This document shows positions 1-6,827 of a stretch of 9,042 bases of DNA, piece after piece. The DNA lies in contig JBFIHZ010000149.1 in assembly GCA_041601535.1 (NCBI GenBank), positions 1 through 9,042 on the forward strand, read 5' to 3'. Source of the stretch: JBFIHZ01 sp041601535. Its GTDB lineage: Bacteria; Pseudomonadota; Gammaproteobacteria; Xanthomonadales; SZUA-36. The translations under genes and the position numbers were made by a program. The notes under the pieces are model-generated. The model was not told the DNA's origin and did no database searches. It was given only the letters and a program-made list of their open reading frames with translations. Position 1 is the first letter of the stretch. The number at the start of each line of letters is the position of its first letter.

Positions 1-1580
1 TGCACAACGTAAAACGGGATGATTTCCAGTGCGTAATTGGCCCCGGCGGCGCCGCAGGTCGAACCTGTGCCACCGTCATCCATGCAGTTGATAATGGCGC
101 GCAACTCATCGCTCATATAATCAATATAAATACCTCGCGTGCGCAGTTGCTGCTGCGAAGAGCTGGTTGTCATGGTCGACGCATTGGAGGTGGTGCTGGC
201 CGGGAAAGTTACCGGCGGAGACATATCCTTCGCTTTGGTCAGACTTGGCGGTGAATTCTCGTACTGAGCTGTCGGACCCATGGCGGTTTCATACGCTGAA
301 ACCGAATCGGTTACGTATTCCGAATATTCGCTGACTTCGCTGGACTCATCCAGGTAACTGGCCGGAAAACTGTTCAGCCCTTCCTGGCGCAAATCCTGGG
401 CCACGCGGAAGAAGCCATCTTTACGCACCAGCCGGCAGGCCTCCACGTAGGTTGCGCCAGCGCTGGTCACCAGGGTCAAGCCGCCAGAGTTGTTCCTGGA
501 ATAGTGTTTGTGGTTACCGGTCAGGCTGGTGCCGTCGGCCGAAGTGTAGTATTCGGTTGAGCTTTTGAACGGATCGTACTTACTGCGGCCCGGGTCGGTG
601 CCAACATCCAGGCTGCCGCTGCCGCCGTCGTGATGGTCGCGGCAGCAAATATCGCAGAATTCGGATTGCTGGTTGTTGGCGCTTTCGCCATATGGCTTGG
701 AGACTTTCTCACCTTCGGTATAGTCATTGCCGTTCCAGATGGTCGGACGCAGACCGACCTTGGCGCCAGCGCTGGGTACCCGCATGGTGCATTCGCAGCT
801 TACCGCGCGAAATTCCTCGCGCCGCAGGAAGGTGGCACCCGCATCATTCTGCGAATAGGTCACCACGTCGAAGGTGGTTTCAACCAGTTCATCGGCACGG
901 ATGATATCCGGCAGCGGCGTGGTCGATTCCTTGAAGCGGTTCTCGCCCAGCTGGATGGAAATAATGTCCGGCCGGCTGCCTGGGTTGTAGTCCACCGGCG
1001 GGCCGTACAGATCGTCCGTGGTGCTGTTCAGTACCACCTTGCCACCAGACGGTGAGGTGATCGAAGAAATTACATCGGTCAGCGTGATGGAGCCCGTACT
1101 CATCCCACTGGTGGAGGTGGACTCATCCACCTGGAACGACTGGGTGGCATTGCCATTGCCATCTACCGCCCATTCCACGGTCAATTCCATGACTTTCATA
1201 TCGGCGTTGACGATGTTGCTGTTAGGCTTGGTGGTGCCAAATACACCGGTGGCCGGGTTGAAATAATAGTCGGTCACATCGGTTTTGACCGTATAGGGTA
1301 TTCCCCCGCGGGTTGTCGTGGTGGTGCGATCAACGATGTTATTGAACGCATTGACGCCCACACCGCCGGTGACCTGGTTGAAGGTGCGTGCCGCTTCGAT
1401 GGTTTCCTCAGCGATATTGATGGCCACCGAGCGGGCGTTGGCTTCCGAACTGGCCTTGGACAGGCCACCCTGCAATTGCGCCAGCGCCAGCATGCCCAGA
1501 GCAAAGATCACAATACCGACCAATACTTCAAGTAGCGTGGTGCCGTTCTGCTTGCGCGTCCATGTGCGTAAAATAATCAT
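1..1580 (-). CDS. pilV: PilV-like large minor pilin, copy A (3' end cut by window edge)
   Basis: Minor pilin predicted to be cleaved by PilD and placed at the type IV pilus tip. The frame is open for 526 codons from the ATG at 1580 and runs off the window without a stop. The start is supported by an AGGA about 9 bases upstream and a 12-bp gap to the end of pilX-A. Residues 12-18 give a class III prepilin signal, NG^TTLLE, with cleavage after G13 and Glu at mature position 5, followed by a hydrophobic helix to about residue 40. The long ectodomain contains C262 and C264 (C-x-C), C309, C312 and C313 followed by D315-H316-H317-D318, NH-x-HY at 356-360, C382, C499 and C509. All eight cysteines align with those of the copy at 4744-6825, which predicts about 200 further residues beyond the edge. 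Canonical PilV proteins are only about 150-200 aa, so the size is unusual. The family call is firm from the N-terminus and position; the role of the ectodomain is unknown. Confidence 0.88.
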   Translation of the reverse strand, partial: MIILRTWTRKQNGTTLLEVLVGIVIFALGMLALAQLQGGLSKASSEANARSVAINIAEETIEAARTFNQVTGGVGVNAFNNIVDRTTTTTRGGIPYTVKTDVTDYYFNPATGVFGTTKPNSNIVNADMKVMELTVEWAVDGNGNATQSFQVDESTSTSGMSTGSITLTDVISSITSPSGGKVVLNSTTDDLYGPPVDYNPGSRPDIISIQLGENRFKESTTPLPDIIRADELVETTFDVVTYSQNDAGATFLRREEFRAVSCECTMRVPSAGAKVGLRPTIWNGNDYTEGEKVSKPYGESANNQQSEFCDICCRDHHDGGSGSLDVGTDPGRSKYDPFKSSTEYYTSADGTSLTGNHKHYSRNNSGGLTLVTSAGATYVEACRLVRKDGFFRVAQDLRQEGLNSFPASYLDESSEVSEYSEYVTDSVSAYETAMGPTAQYENSPPSLTKAKDMSPPVTFPASTTSNASTMTTSSSQQQLRTRGIYIDYMSDELRAIINCMDDGGTGSTCGAAGANYALEIIPFYVV

Positions 1581-1592
1581 TTTGGTTTCCTG

Positions 1593-3134
1593 TTATTCCC
1601 AACTGGGATGGAAGTCAGCCCAGCCACCGATCACCGTACCCAGGCCTCCCTGCCCGGCCGCATCGCTGATGGCGTTTTCGTTGTAAACCACCTGGAAGGT
1701 ACCAAGATAGCTGCCCAGGGTGGCGTCAACAATGACCTGCCCATAGACCGTATTGGTACCGTTTGAATACAGGGTGGCATTCGATTTCTCAGTATCTGAT
1801 ATATACAAAACACCATAGATCTTGGCACCGCCGTTAAGGCGTGTTTCCGTGGCCGCGGAGATCAGTGTGACCGCCGCCTTGGGCGAGCCTACCGTCACAT
1901 TGGAGTTGATGCGGCACTCGGCTCCGCTGATCCAGTAAATACCGCTGGAATTGGGGCCCAAAGTGGAACAGTTACTCAACACCTGGGCATAGCTTTTGAC
2001 CACTTCGTACTGCGAACGCGGCACGCCAAAATAGAACTGGAACAGGTCGCAGGGGAAATTGGGATCGGCCACCAGGTCTATGCCGAGGATATCGTCACTG
2101 CCATGGGTATAGCTGATTGACTCATCCCGCGAACAACTGCAGTTACCCGGACAGGCCACATTAGCCGGAATCTGGTCCACGCCATACCACTCGTGCATTT
2201 CGCAGGTGGCCCAGGAGCCGCTGCTGGGGTCAATAACCGACCCGTCTGCACTACAGCTGGTATTGGCATTCATCCATACCGAGACCGGCACGCCGACACC
2301 ACCCGAATTCGGGTTGGGCACGATTTCTGCAGAACCCGAAGGAGGGAAGGTGCTCTTGGTCACCAGGGGTACCGAGGGCGCCTGTCCACCGGATACCGCG
2401 CCGAAATTGGACACCTGTTCGCGCACCAGGGCTTCGGCATTGCAGTTGGTGCCCACGCAGTCGGCGCCACCACGTGCCAGCAAGGTAATGATGTAATGCG
2501 AACCATCAACCACTGTCATATCGGTACTGCACCCCTGTACCGGTGTGGCGGAATCGTAATCGATATCCAGCACGCACAACAGCGCATTGACACTGACCGT
2601 TTCGGTACCGCCGGCCGCTACCAGTGCATTGGTGGTTACCGGCACCTTGCGATTGGTTTCGTTGTCAGCCGCGCCACTGACCGGAGCCTTATTGACATTG
2701 TCATAAGCGTAATAGTAAATATCCGCCCGGCGGGCCGGGATGGGGTCGCCAAAACAGGGGTGACTGCCGGAACCGTTCACCAGGTCCAGGCCGGTATCCG
2801 AACACTTTTTCCAGCGCTCATTCCCCGCAGATAACCAGCCGTCAGTACCGTCAGGTAATTTATCGATTTCCGGTGAGGCGACGATTTTTTTACGCGCAAA
2901 GGCACGGAAGTACTCTTTGGCGTGGTGTATGCCGGATTCGGCCGTGTGGAAAGCCAGCTTCTGGCGCATGTCGTCCGAGGAAATACGCTGGTCGAACACC
3001 CCGACACGAATGGCGAAAAACATCATCAGCGTCAGCATGACCAGGATCAGTATGCCGGTAAAAGTCGTCAGCATGCCGCGCTGACGCGATTGCCGGGTTA
3101 CCTGGCCACAATTTGTTTTGCAGTTTTGCATCAT
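1593..3134 (-). CDS. pilX: PilX-like large minor pilin, copy A
   Basis: Predicted 513-aa minor pilin of the PilX family, acting in the inner membrane during pilus priming and then at the tip. The leader ends in RQRG (residues 17-20); the mature protein begins M21 and has Phe, not Glu, at position +5. Missing Glu5 is also seen in GspK, the type II secretion counterpart of PilX. A hydrophobic helix spans about 25-42, followed by the PilX-type segment AFHTAESGIHHAKEY at 61-75. The ectodomain has 14 cysteines (111, 127, 187, 202, 226, 231, 294, 311, 328, 332, 334, 362, 389, 407), all matched in copy B, including C-x3-C-x-C at 328-334. Residues 418-490 are rich in short beta-strand-like G/N turns with repeated IYGVLYI and VYGQVIV segments, suggesting a beta-helix or stacked-sheet domain (inference). 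The C-terminus GGWADFHPSWE is also conserved. GGAAGG-like GGAAGG lies 8 bases before ATG 3134; ATG 3131 is an alternative start. Canonical PilX is under 200 aa. Confidence 0.9.
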   Translation of the reverse strand: MMQNCKTNCGQVTRQSRQRGMLTTFTGILILVMLTLMMFFAIRVGVFDQRISSDDMRQKLAFHTAESGIHHAKEYFRAFARKKIVASPEIDKLPDGTDGWLSAGNERWKKCSDTGLDLVNGSGSHPCFGDPIPARRADIYYYAYDNVNKAPVSGAADNETNRKVPVTTNALVAAGGTETVSVNALLCVLDIDYDSATPVQGCSTDMTVVDGSHYIITLLARGGADCVGTNCNAEALVREQVSNFGAVSGGQAPSVPLVTKSTFPPSGSAEIVPNPNSGGVGVPVSVWMNANTSCSADGSVIDPSSGSWATCEMHEWYGVDQIPANVACPGNCSCSRDESISYTHGSDDILGIDLVADPNFPCDLFQFYFGVPRSQYEVVKSYAQVLSNCSTLGPNSSGIYWISGAECRINSNVTVGSPKAAVTLISAATETRLNGGAKIYGVLYISDTEKSNATLYSNGTNTVYGQVIVDATLGSYLGTFQVVYNENAISDAAGQGGLGTVIGGWADFHPSWE

Positions 3135-3176
3135 GAATTTGCCCTTCCGTGTGCAAATATGGGAACAGCAGGTTCG

Positions 3177-3191
3177 CCGGCTTCCTGCCGG
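3177..3191 (-). repeat. Small hairpin in the pilW-A/pilX-A gap
   Basis: CCGGC (3177-3181) and GCCGG (3187-3191) form a 5-bp GC stem; on the transcript the five-base loop reads AGGAA. An outer pair, AACAGC (3164-3169) and GCTGTT (3203-3208), could close a larger structure. An AGGAGG-like purine run sits just after the pilW-A stop codon without a start codon at usable distance. No U run follows, so this is not an intrinsic terminator. Confidence 0.4.
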
Positions 3192-3206
3192 TTACCCTCC
3201 TGGCTG

Positions 3207-3905
3207 TTACAACAACAAGTCGTTGCGAATGCTGATCACGTCTTCCATGTGGCGGTGAATGTCATCGTCCATGATCAGTTCACCGTCAATGGCGATACGT
3301 AGTTTGCGGACCCGCTGGGAGAGGGTCCCGCCAGCGCCATCATCGTAAATGACCTGGGTATAGGACAGGCTGTTATCGACCGTGAATGCCGTAATGTCCA
3401 TGCTGTCCGGATTGGTAACACGCACCCATGCCGCATCATCGGCATCACAGTCCGGCACATTATTTCCTGTCCACATTTCAATCAGGCCCACCCCACCGGT
3501 GGTCACGCGGCGGAAGCCACCCGCATCGTTCTCGGTTCCGTCACCGTCGTGATCCCGGTCCATCAGAAAGGTGAAACAGCTATTGGCGTCATTGATGGTG
3601 ATATCTCCCGGCAAGGTCACGCTGCCATCGGTGTAACAGTCATCATTGCCGTAGCACAGCATGGCATTGGCGTTATAGCTGGTGCGGCGCAGGTCACGTG
3701 TCATCAACTGCATGGTGGAACGCAGATCATCGCTGAGCTTGGTCATATTGATGATGCGACCGGTAGAGCCCAGCGAATTGGCCATCAGGGCCACCATGGC
3801 GGAGGTCACCACCAGACTGAGGCTGGTGGCTACCATGGCTTCCATCAGGCCAAAGCCGGATTGCCTGTGTGTCTGCCAGTGTTTTTCAATCAAGGACGGG
3901 TTCAT
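3207..3905 (-). CDS. pilW: PilW-like minor pilin, copy A
   Basis: Predicted 232-aa minor pilin of the PilW family, a core part of the pilus priming and tip complex (GspJ-like position). I chose ATG 3905 over upstream in-frame codons because TAGGAG lies 7 bases before it and the leader is then a normal length. The prepilin site is SG^FGLME with cleavage after G17 and Glu at +5, then a hydrophobic helix to about residue 45 and the amphipathic stretch typical of PilW, ending in MTRDLRRTSYN (68-78). Four cysteines (84, 90, 110, 153) are all shared with copy B. Residues 116-127 read D-R-D-H-D-G-D-G-T-E-N-D, which fits a calcium-binding DxDxDG loop with ligand-type residues at positions 1, 3, 5, 7, 9 and 12. 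The following AGGFRRV is shared with copy B. The TAG stop of fimT is part of this gene's Shine-Dalgarno sequence, so translation of the two is probably coupled. Confidence 0.9.
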   Translation of the reverse strand: MNPSLIEKHWQTHRQSGFGLMEAMVATSLSLVVTSAMVALMANSLGSTGRIINMTKLSDDLRSTMQLMTRDLRRTSYNANAMLCYGNDDCYTDGSVTLPGDITINDANSCFTFLMDRDHDGDGTENDAGGFRRVTTGGVGLIEMWTGNNVPDCDADDAAWVRVTNPDSMDITAFTVDNSLSYTQVIYDDGAGGTLSQRVRKLRIAIDGELIMDDDIHRHMEDVISIRNDLLL

Positions 3906-3915
3906 GACCGGGCTC

Positions 3916-4557
3916 CTATGCTTCTTCAGCGGCTTGCGTGGGGCACACGGCATAGCCGGGCACGCTGTGACTGGAATCCCGGGAGCAGATCACTGCCTGC
4001 CCGGTGCGGCTGACGGTCAGGTCCAGGCGATAAGACTCACTGTTGGAGCGCATTTCCGCGGCAAATGTATCAGCGGTATCGACGAAAATGCCGCGAATGG
4101 GGTCGAAAGAATAGGCGCCATCGCCGGAAAAAGACTTGAGCAACCGGTAATCACCAACCTGATCCGGGCCAATGATGCGAGGGGCGCCATCAATGGCACA
4201 ATAATCGGCAGCAGCAGTATTGGTTTGCGTGCAGTTGCAGGCGGCCTCACCCAGCACAGCCCCCACACACCAGTCATTATCGTCGGTTCGTGACCAGGAA
4301 ACCGTGAGCACGCGGTTGCGCTTGATCGATTCACCCTGCGCTGAATTGACGAAGGCCAGCAACTGTTCCGCGCCTTGCGTCACCTGCCGCTTTTCAATCA
4401 TGTCACGGTACGAGGGAAGGGCCAGTGCTGCGCTGATGGCCAGTAATACAACCGACATCATCACTTCGATAATGGTAAAGCCGGTTTGCCGGGAGCAACG
4501 CAGCCGGGAGAAACCGGTGCGCCCACTGGAATGGTTTGCGGGAGTAATTTTATGCAT
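3916..4557 (-). CDS. fimT: FimT/FimU (GspH-family) minor pilin
   Basis: Predicted 213-aa minor pilin, first gene of unit A. FimT/FimU/GspH proteins join the priming complex to the major pilin shaft; FimT has been linked to DNA binding in natural transformation in some gammaproteobacteria. The prepilin signal is QTG^FTIIEV, cleaved after G26, with Glu at +5 and a hydrophobic helix to about residue 47, followed by PSYRDMIEKRQVTQ, the usual GspH-type neck. The region from about 57 to 205 fits the GspH beta domain: LTVSW strand near 84-88 and a closing GQAVIC strand at 186-191. Six mature cysteines (97, 107, 109, 120, 191, 205) suggest three disulfides. The ATG at 4557 has AGGA 9 bases upstream; a TTG at 4563 is in frame but less likely. 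It follows a promoter-like element and precedes pilW-A by 10 bp. No second copy is visible in unit B; one may lie beyond 9042. FimT versus FimU cannot be decided from sequence alone. Confidence 0.88.
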   Translation of the reverse strand: MHKITPANHSSGRTGFSRLRCSRQTGFTIIEVMMSVVLLAISAALALPSYRDMIEKRQVTQGAEQLLAFVNSAQGESIKRNRVLTVSWSRTDDNDWCVGAVLGEAACNCTQTNTAAADYCAIDGAPRIIGPDQVGDYRLLKSFSGDGAYSFDPIRGIFVDTADTFAAEMRSNSESYRLDLTVSRTGQAVICSRDSSHSVPGYAVCPTQAAEEA

Positions 4558-4563
4558 GATCAA

Positions 4564-4590
4564 TCATCCTGATTGCCTGACTCATCCTGA
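4564..4590 (-). repeat. Two direct copies of TCAGGATGA in the fimT leader
   Basis: Read on the minus strand, TCAGGATGA occurs at 4582-4590 and again at 4564-4572, identical in all nine bases and offset by 18 bp. The proximal copy supplies the AGGA ribosome binding site of fimT; the distal copy falls at or just after the predicted transcription start. This could be an operator or an mRNA-level site, or simply a short chance repeat. Confidence 0.45.
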
Positions 4591-4598
4591 GTGCCATC

Positions 4599-4627
4599 AT
4601 TATAGGCTTGCCACAATCACCGATGAA
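4599..4627 (-). promoter_or_regulatory. Predicted sigma-70-type promoter of the fimT-pilW-pilX-pilV unit A
   Basis: On the minus strand a perfect -10 hexamer TATAAT occupies 4604-4599. Exactly 17 bases upstream lies TTCATC (4627-4622), which matches the -35 consensus TTGACA at only three positions. The transcript would start near 4592, giving a leader of about 35 bases before the fimT ATG. The element sits between the terminator of unit B and the first gene of unit A, which is where a new promoter is expected. A weak -35 suggests dependence on an activator (inference). No GG-N10-GC sigma-54 element fits here. Confidence 0.65.
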
Positions 4628-4669
4628 ACAGCCCCCTAACCGTCCGGCATTGAATTCTGACCGCTCATC

Positions 4670-4699
4670 AAAAAAACCGCCCCGAAAGGCGGTTTTTTT
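4670..4699 (-). terminator. Intrinsic terminator after unit B
   Basis: A perfect hairpin: seven A, CCGCC, a six-base loop, GGCGG, seven T. On the minus strand it gives a GC stem of 5 bp extended by 7 A-U pairs and followed by a run of seven U. It lies 44 bp after the pilV-B stop codon and upstream of the promoter of unit A. The sequence is symmetric and could stop transcription from either side, but no plus-strand gene faces it. Confidence 0.93.
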
Positions 4700-4743
4700 G
4701 CGATCAGGTGACTGATCCGGGTTAATTCAAACCCCTGCCCGTC

Positions 4744-6825
4744 TCACGGTGTGGCCGGGCATGGGAAGTTGTTAATGGTAATGGTGATATTGCTGGTTGC
4801 CGTGGTCGGCAGCTGGAACCGGGTCCAAGTGTTGTTATTGTTGGTACCCTGCGATGAGCTCAAGGTCACCAGGTTCGGGCTGCAGGCGATCAGGGTCATG
4901 TTCTTGGTGTAGTAATTACCCACTTCCAGCACCGGTGTACCGATCAGGGGGAAATTGATCACACAGGAGAACGTCGAGTTGTCCGGCCGCGTGCAGGTAG
5001 CCCCGGTGCCACTGACCGAAGCCACTTTGCTTGATGTGCCGCCGGCATTGGTCAGCGTACCGGAAATGGTGGGGCCGGTGGGCGGCGTGATGCCCAGCAC
5101 CGCTTTGACAAACAACCGCTCATCCGAATACTGTGCCGCAGGCGACGACGTCACCGGTGCGATACTGATCAGGCCCACATTGCCCTTCTCGATCTTGCTG
5201 TAGGCCTGCGGGTTGCCGGTTGCAACCAGCGAAGCCACACCACGGCTGTGGGTGTTATCGGTCTCAATCTCCTGGTTGGTCACACGAATTGAGGCACCGC
5301 CCGATGTTTCACGCCAGCGTGCCAGTTTGGTCAGCTGGACATCGAAGAACGGGTACAGTTCCAGGGCGGAATTGGCTTGCGGCACTTCACATAAATCCCG
5401 GTCGCCGGCCGCGTGGAAACAGTTGTACAGATTGGCCTGAAGGGCGGCCGATGCGACATCGGTATAGACCCCGCGCGAGCGGAACTGCTGCGAGGTCTGG
5501 AAGGTGTCCGTGGTCGGCAGTTGCGTCGGATTGGCAGCATCCCTGCCGTCAAAACTCAAGTTGTGCGCCGGCCAGGGTTGCCCGGCGTAATAATCGGAAA
5601 CCGCATTTGTAACGTACGAAGAATACGCACTGATTTCCCCGCTTTGATCCAGATAATTCTGCGGTATGGGCAACTGGCTGCGTAATTCGAAATCCTGGGC
5701 TACGCGGAAAAACCCGTCCTTGCGCACCAGGCGGCAGGCTTCAAGATAGGTGTCATTGGTGCCGGCCAGTGTCAGCACACCTTGATTATTGCGATTGTAA
5801 TGCGGGTGATTGCCACTGAATGAGCCGGCAAACGGCCGATAGGAGTTCGGGCCACCGCCGGTATCGTGGTGATCCTGGCAGCAGACGTCGCAGTACTGGC
5901 TTTGCTGGTTGGACGCGCTGACCCCGTAAGCCTTGGCCACCAGCGGCTGTTCGGAATACGCTGCGCCGGTCCAGCGGGTGGGCTGGCGGCCGTCTTTACC
6001 GCTGCCGCTGGCGGACTTCAGGGTGCATTTACAGCTGACCGAGGCGAACTCTTCACGGCGCAGGAATGAAGCGCCGCTGGCATTGGAGGTGTAGGTAATC
6101 ACATCAAACCAGGTTTCCACCAGTTCGTCCCGCCGCCGCACTACCGGATCCGGCGTGGTGGACTCTTTGAACTTGTTGTTGCCCAGGCTGATGGCGACGA
6201 TATCAGGCGCAGTACCTGGAGTGTAATCTACCGGCGGATAACCCAGGGCACCGTCGTTTTCCGCAGCCACCCGTGCATTGTTGAGTGATGGAATCGCCGG
6301 GATCACGCTGGCAAAGCGCAGATCACCGCTGCCCATGCGGCCGGAGGTGGAAGCAGATTCATCGATCTGGAAATCCACCCCGCTCCAGGTTACCGCGACT
6401 TCCACCAGTTTCAGGTCCGATTTGGTGGACCCGCCGGAGTATGGGGTCTTGCTCATGCTGGTGCGGTCGGCCGGGTTGATATAGAACGGGGTGACATCAA
6501 TCGTTGCCGTATACACCACATTGCCGCGGGTACGCGTGACGGTTTCATCGACAATATCGTCATACGCCTTTTTTCCGGCGGTGGTTTCGATCACCTCAAA
6601 CGCGCGCTTTTCCTCGATCAGTTCTTCCGCCACGCTGGCGGCCACGGTGCGCATATTGGCATCAGAACTGGAACGCGTCAGATTACCTTGCAGATGAGTC
6701 AGTGCCAGCATGCCCACAATGAAAATCACCACGGCCATCAACACTTCCAGCAAGGTGGTGCCATGCATTCTGTTGCGGTTAACTAACTGGCGGAACTCCG
6801 TATTGTGTGTGTTCATAGTCTTCAT
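4744..6825 (-). CDS. pilV: PilV-like large minor pilin, copy B (complete)
   Basis: Complete 693-aa PilV-family minor pilin, last gene of unit B. The prepilin site is HG^TTLLE with cleavage after G22 and Glu at +5, then a hydrophobic helix to about residue 45. The mature protein has 12 cysteines: C265 and C267 (C-x-C), C312, C315, C316, C364, C469, C479, C611, C621, C648 and C689. The block at 311-321 reads YCDVCCQDHHD and is followed by NHPHY (339-343) and EACRLVRKDGFFRVAQD (362-378), all conserved in copy A; this looks like a metal-binding or disulfide knot site, but I recognise no named domain. Residues from about 585 to 693 form a separate Thr/Ser/Asn-rich region with the last four cysteines, possibly an Ig-like beta sandwich. 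ATG 6825 starts 2 bp after the pilX-B stop; ATG 6816 has better spacing (9 bases) from AGGA and is equally plausible. Its length is about four times that of canonical PilV. Confidence 0.92.
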   Translation of the reverse strand: MKTMNTHNTEFRQLVNRNRMHGTTLLEVLMAVVIFIVGMLALTHLQGNLTRSSSDANMRTVAASVAEELIEEKRAFEVIETTAGKKAYDDIVDETVTRTRGNVVYTATIDVTPFYINPADRTSMSKTPYSGGSTKSDLKLVEVAVTWSGVDFQIDESASTSGRMGSGDLRFASVIPAIPSLNNARVAAENDGALGYPPVDYTPGTAPDIVAISLGNNKFKESTTPDPVVRRRDELVETWFDVITYTSNASGASFLRREEFASVSCKCTLKSASGSGKDGRQPTRWTGAAYSEQPLVAKAYGVSASNQQSQYCDVCCQDHHDTGGGPNSYRPFAGSFSGNHPHYNRNNQGVLTLAGTNDTYLEACRLVRKDGFFRVAQDFELRSQLPIPQNYLDQSGEISAYSSYVTNAVSDYYAGQPWPAHNLSFDGRDAANPTQLPTTDTFQTSQQFRSRGVYTDVASAALQANLYNCFHAAGDRDLCEVPQANSALELYPFFDVQLTKLARWRETSGGASIRVTNQEIETDNTHSRGVASLVATGNPQAYSKIEKGNVGLISIAPVTSSPAAQYSDERLFVKAVLGITPPTGPTISGTLTNAGGTSSKVASVSGTGATCTRPDNSTFSCVINFPLIGTPVLEVGNYYTKNMTLIACSPNLVTLSSSQGTNNNNTWTRFQLPTTATSNITITINNFPCPATP

Positions 6826-6827
6826 TC

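Noticed and set aside
2550..2573. Second calcium loop in PilX (LDIDYDSATP, residues 189-198 of copy A)
   Set aside because: The D-x-D-x-D start is present, but copy B reads DIDRNLDP and lacks most ligand positions, and the position 6 glycine is missing in both.
2193..2834. Plus-strand open frame of 213 codons opposite pilX-A
   Set aside because: It lies wholly antisense to a well-supported gene, its product is His/Arg/Gly-rich low-quality sequence with no motif, and no ribosome binding site or promoter supports it.
2890..3156. Minus-strand 88-codon frame in the pilW-A/pilX-A gap
   Set aside because: It begins with TTG and overlaps most of the pilX-A start in another frame; the pilX-A frame encodes a clear prepilin leader, this one nothing recognisable.
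3682..4293. Plus-strand open frame of 203 codons across pilW-A and fimT
   Set aside because: It crosses the junction of two conserved genes on the other strand and has no recognisable domain.
4575..4620. Sigma-54 promoter upstream of fimT
   Set aside because: Several GG and GC dinucleotides occur, but none have the required 10-base spacing; the TATAAT with 17-bp spacing fits better.
5863..5892. CxxCC-x2-HH in PilV-B as a c-type heme site
   Set aside because: Heme c attachment needs C-x2-C-H; here the residue after the second Cys is another Cys, in both copies.
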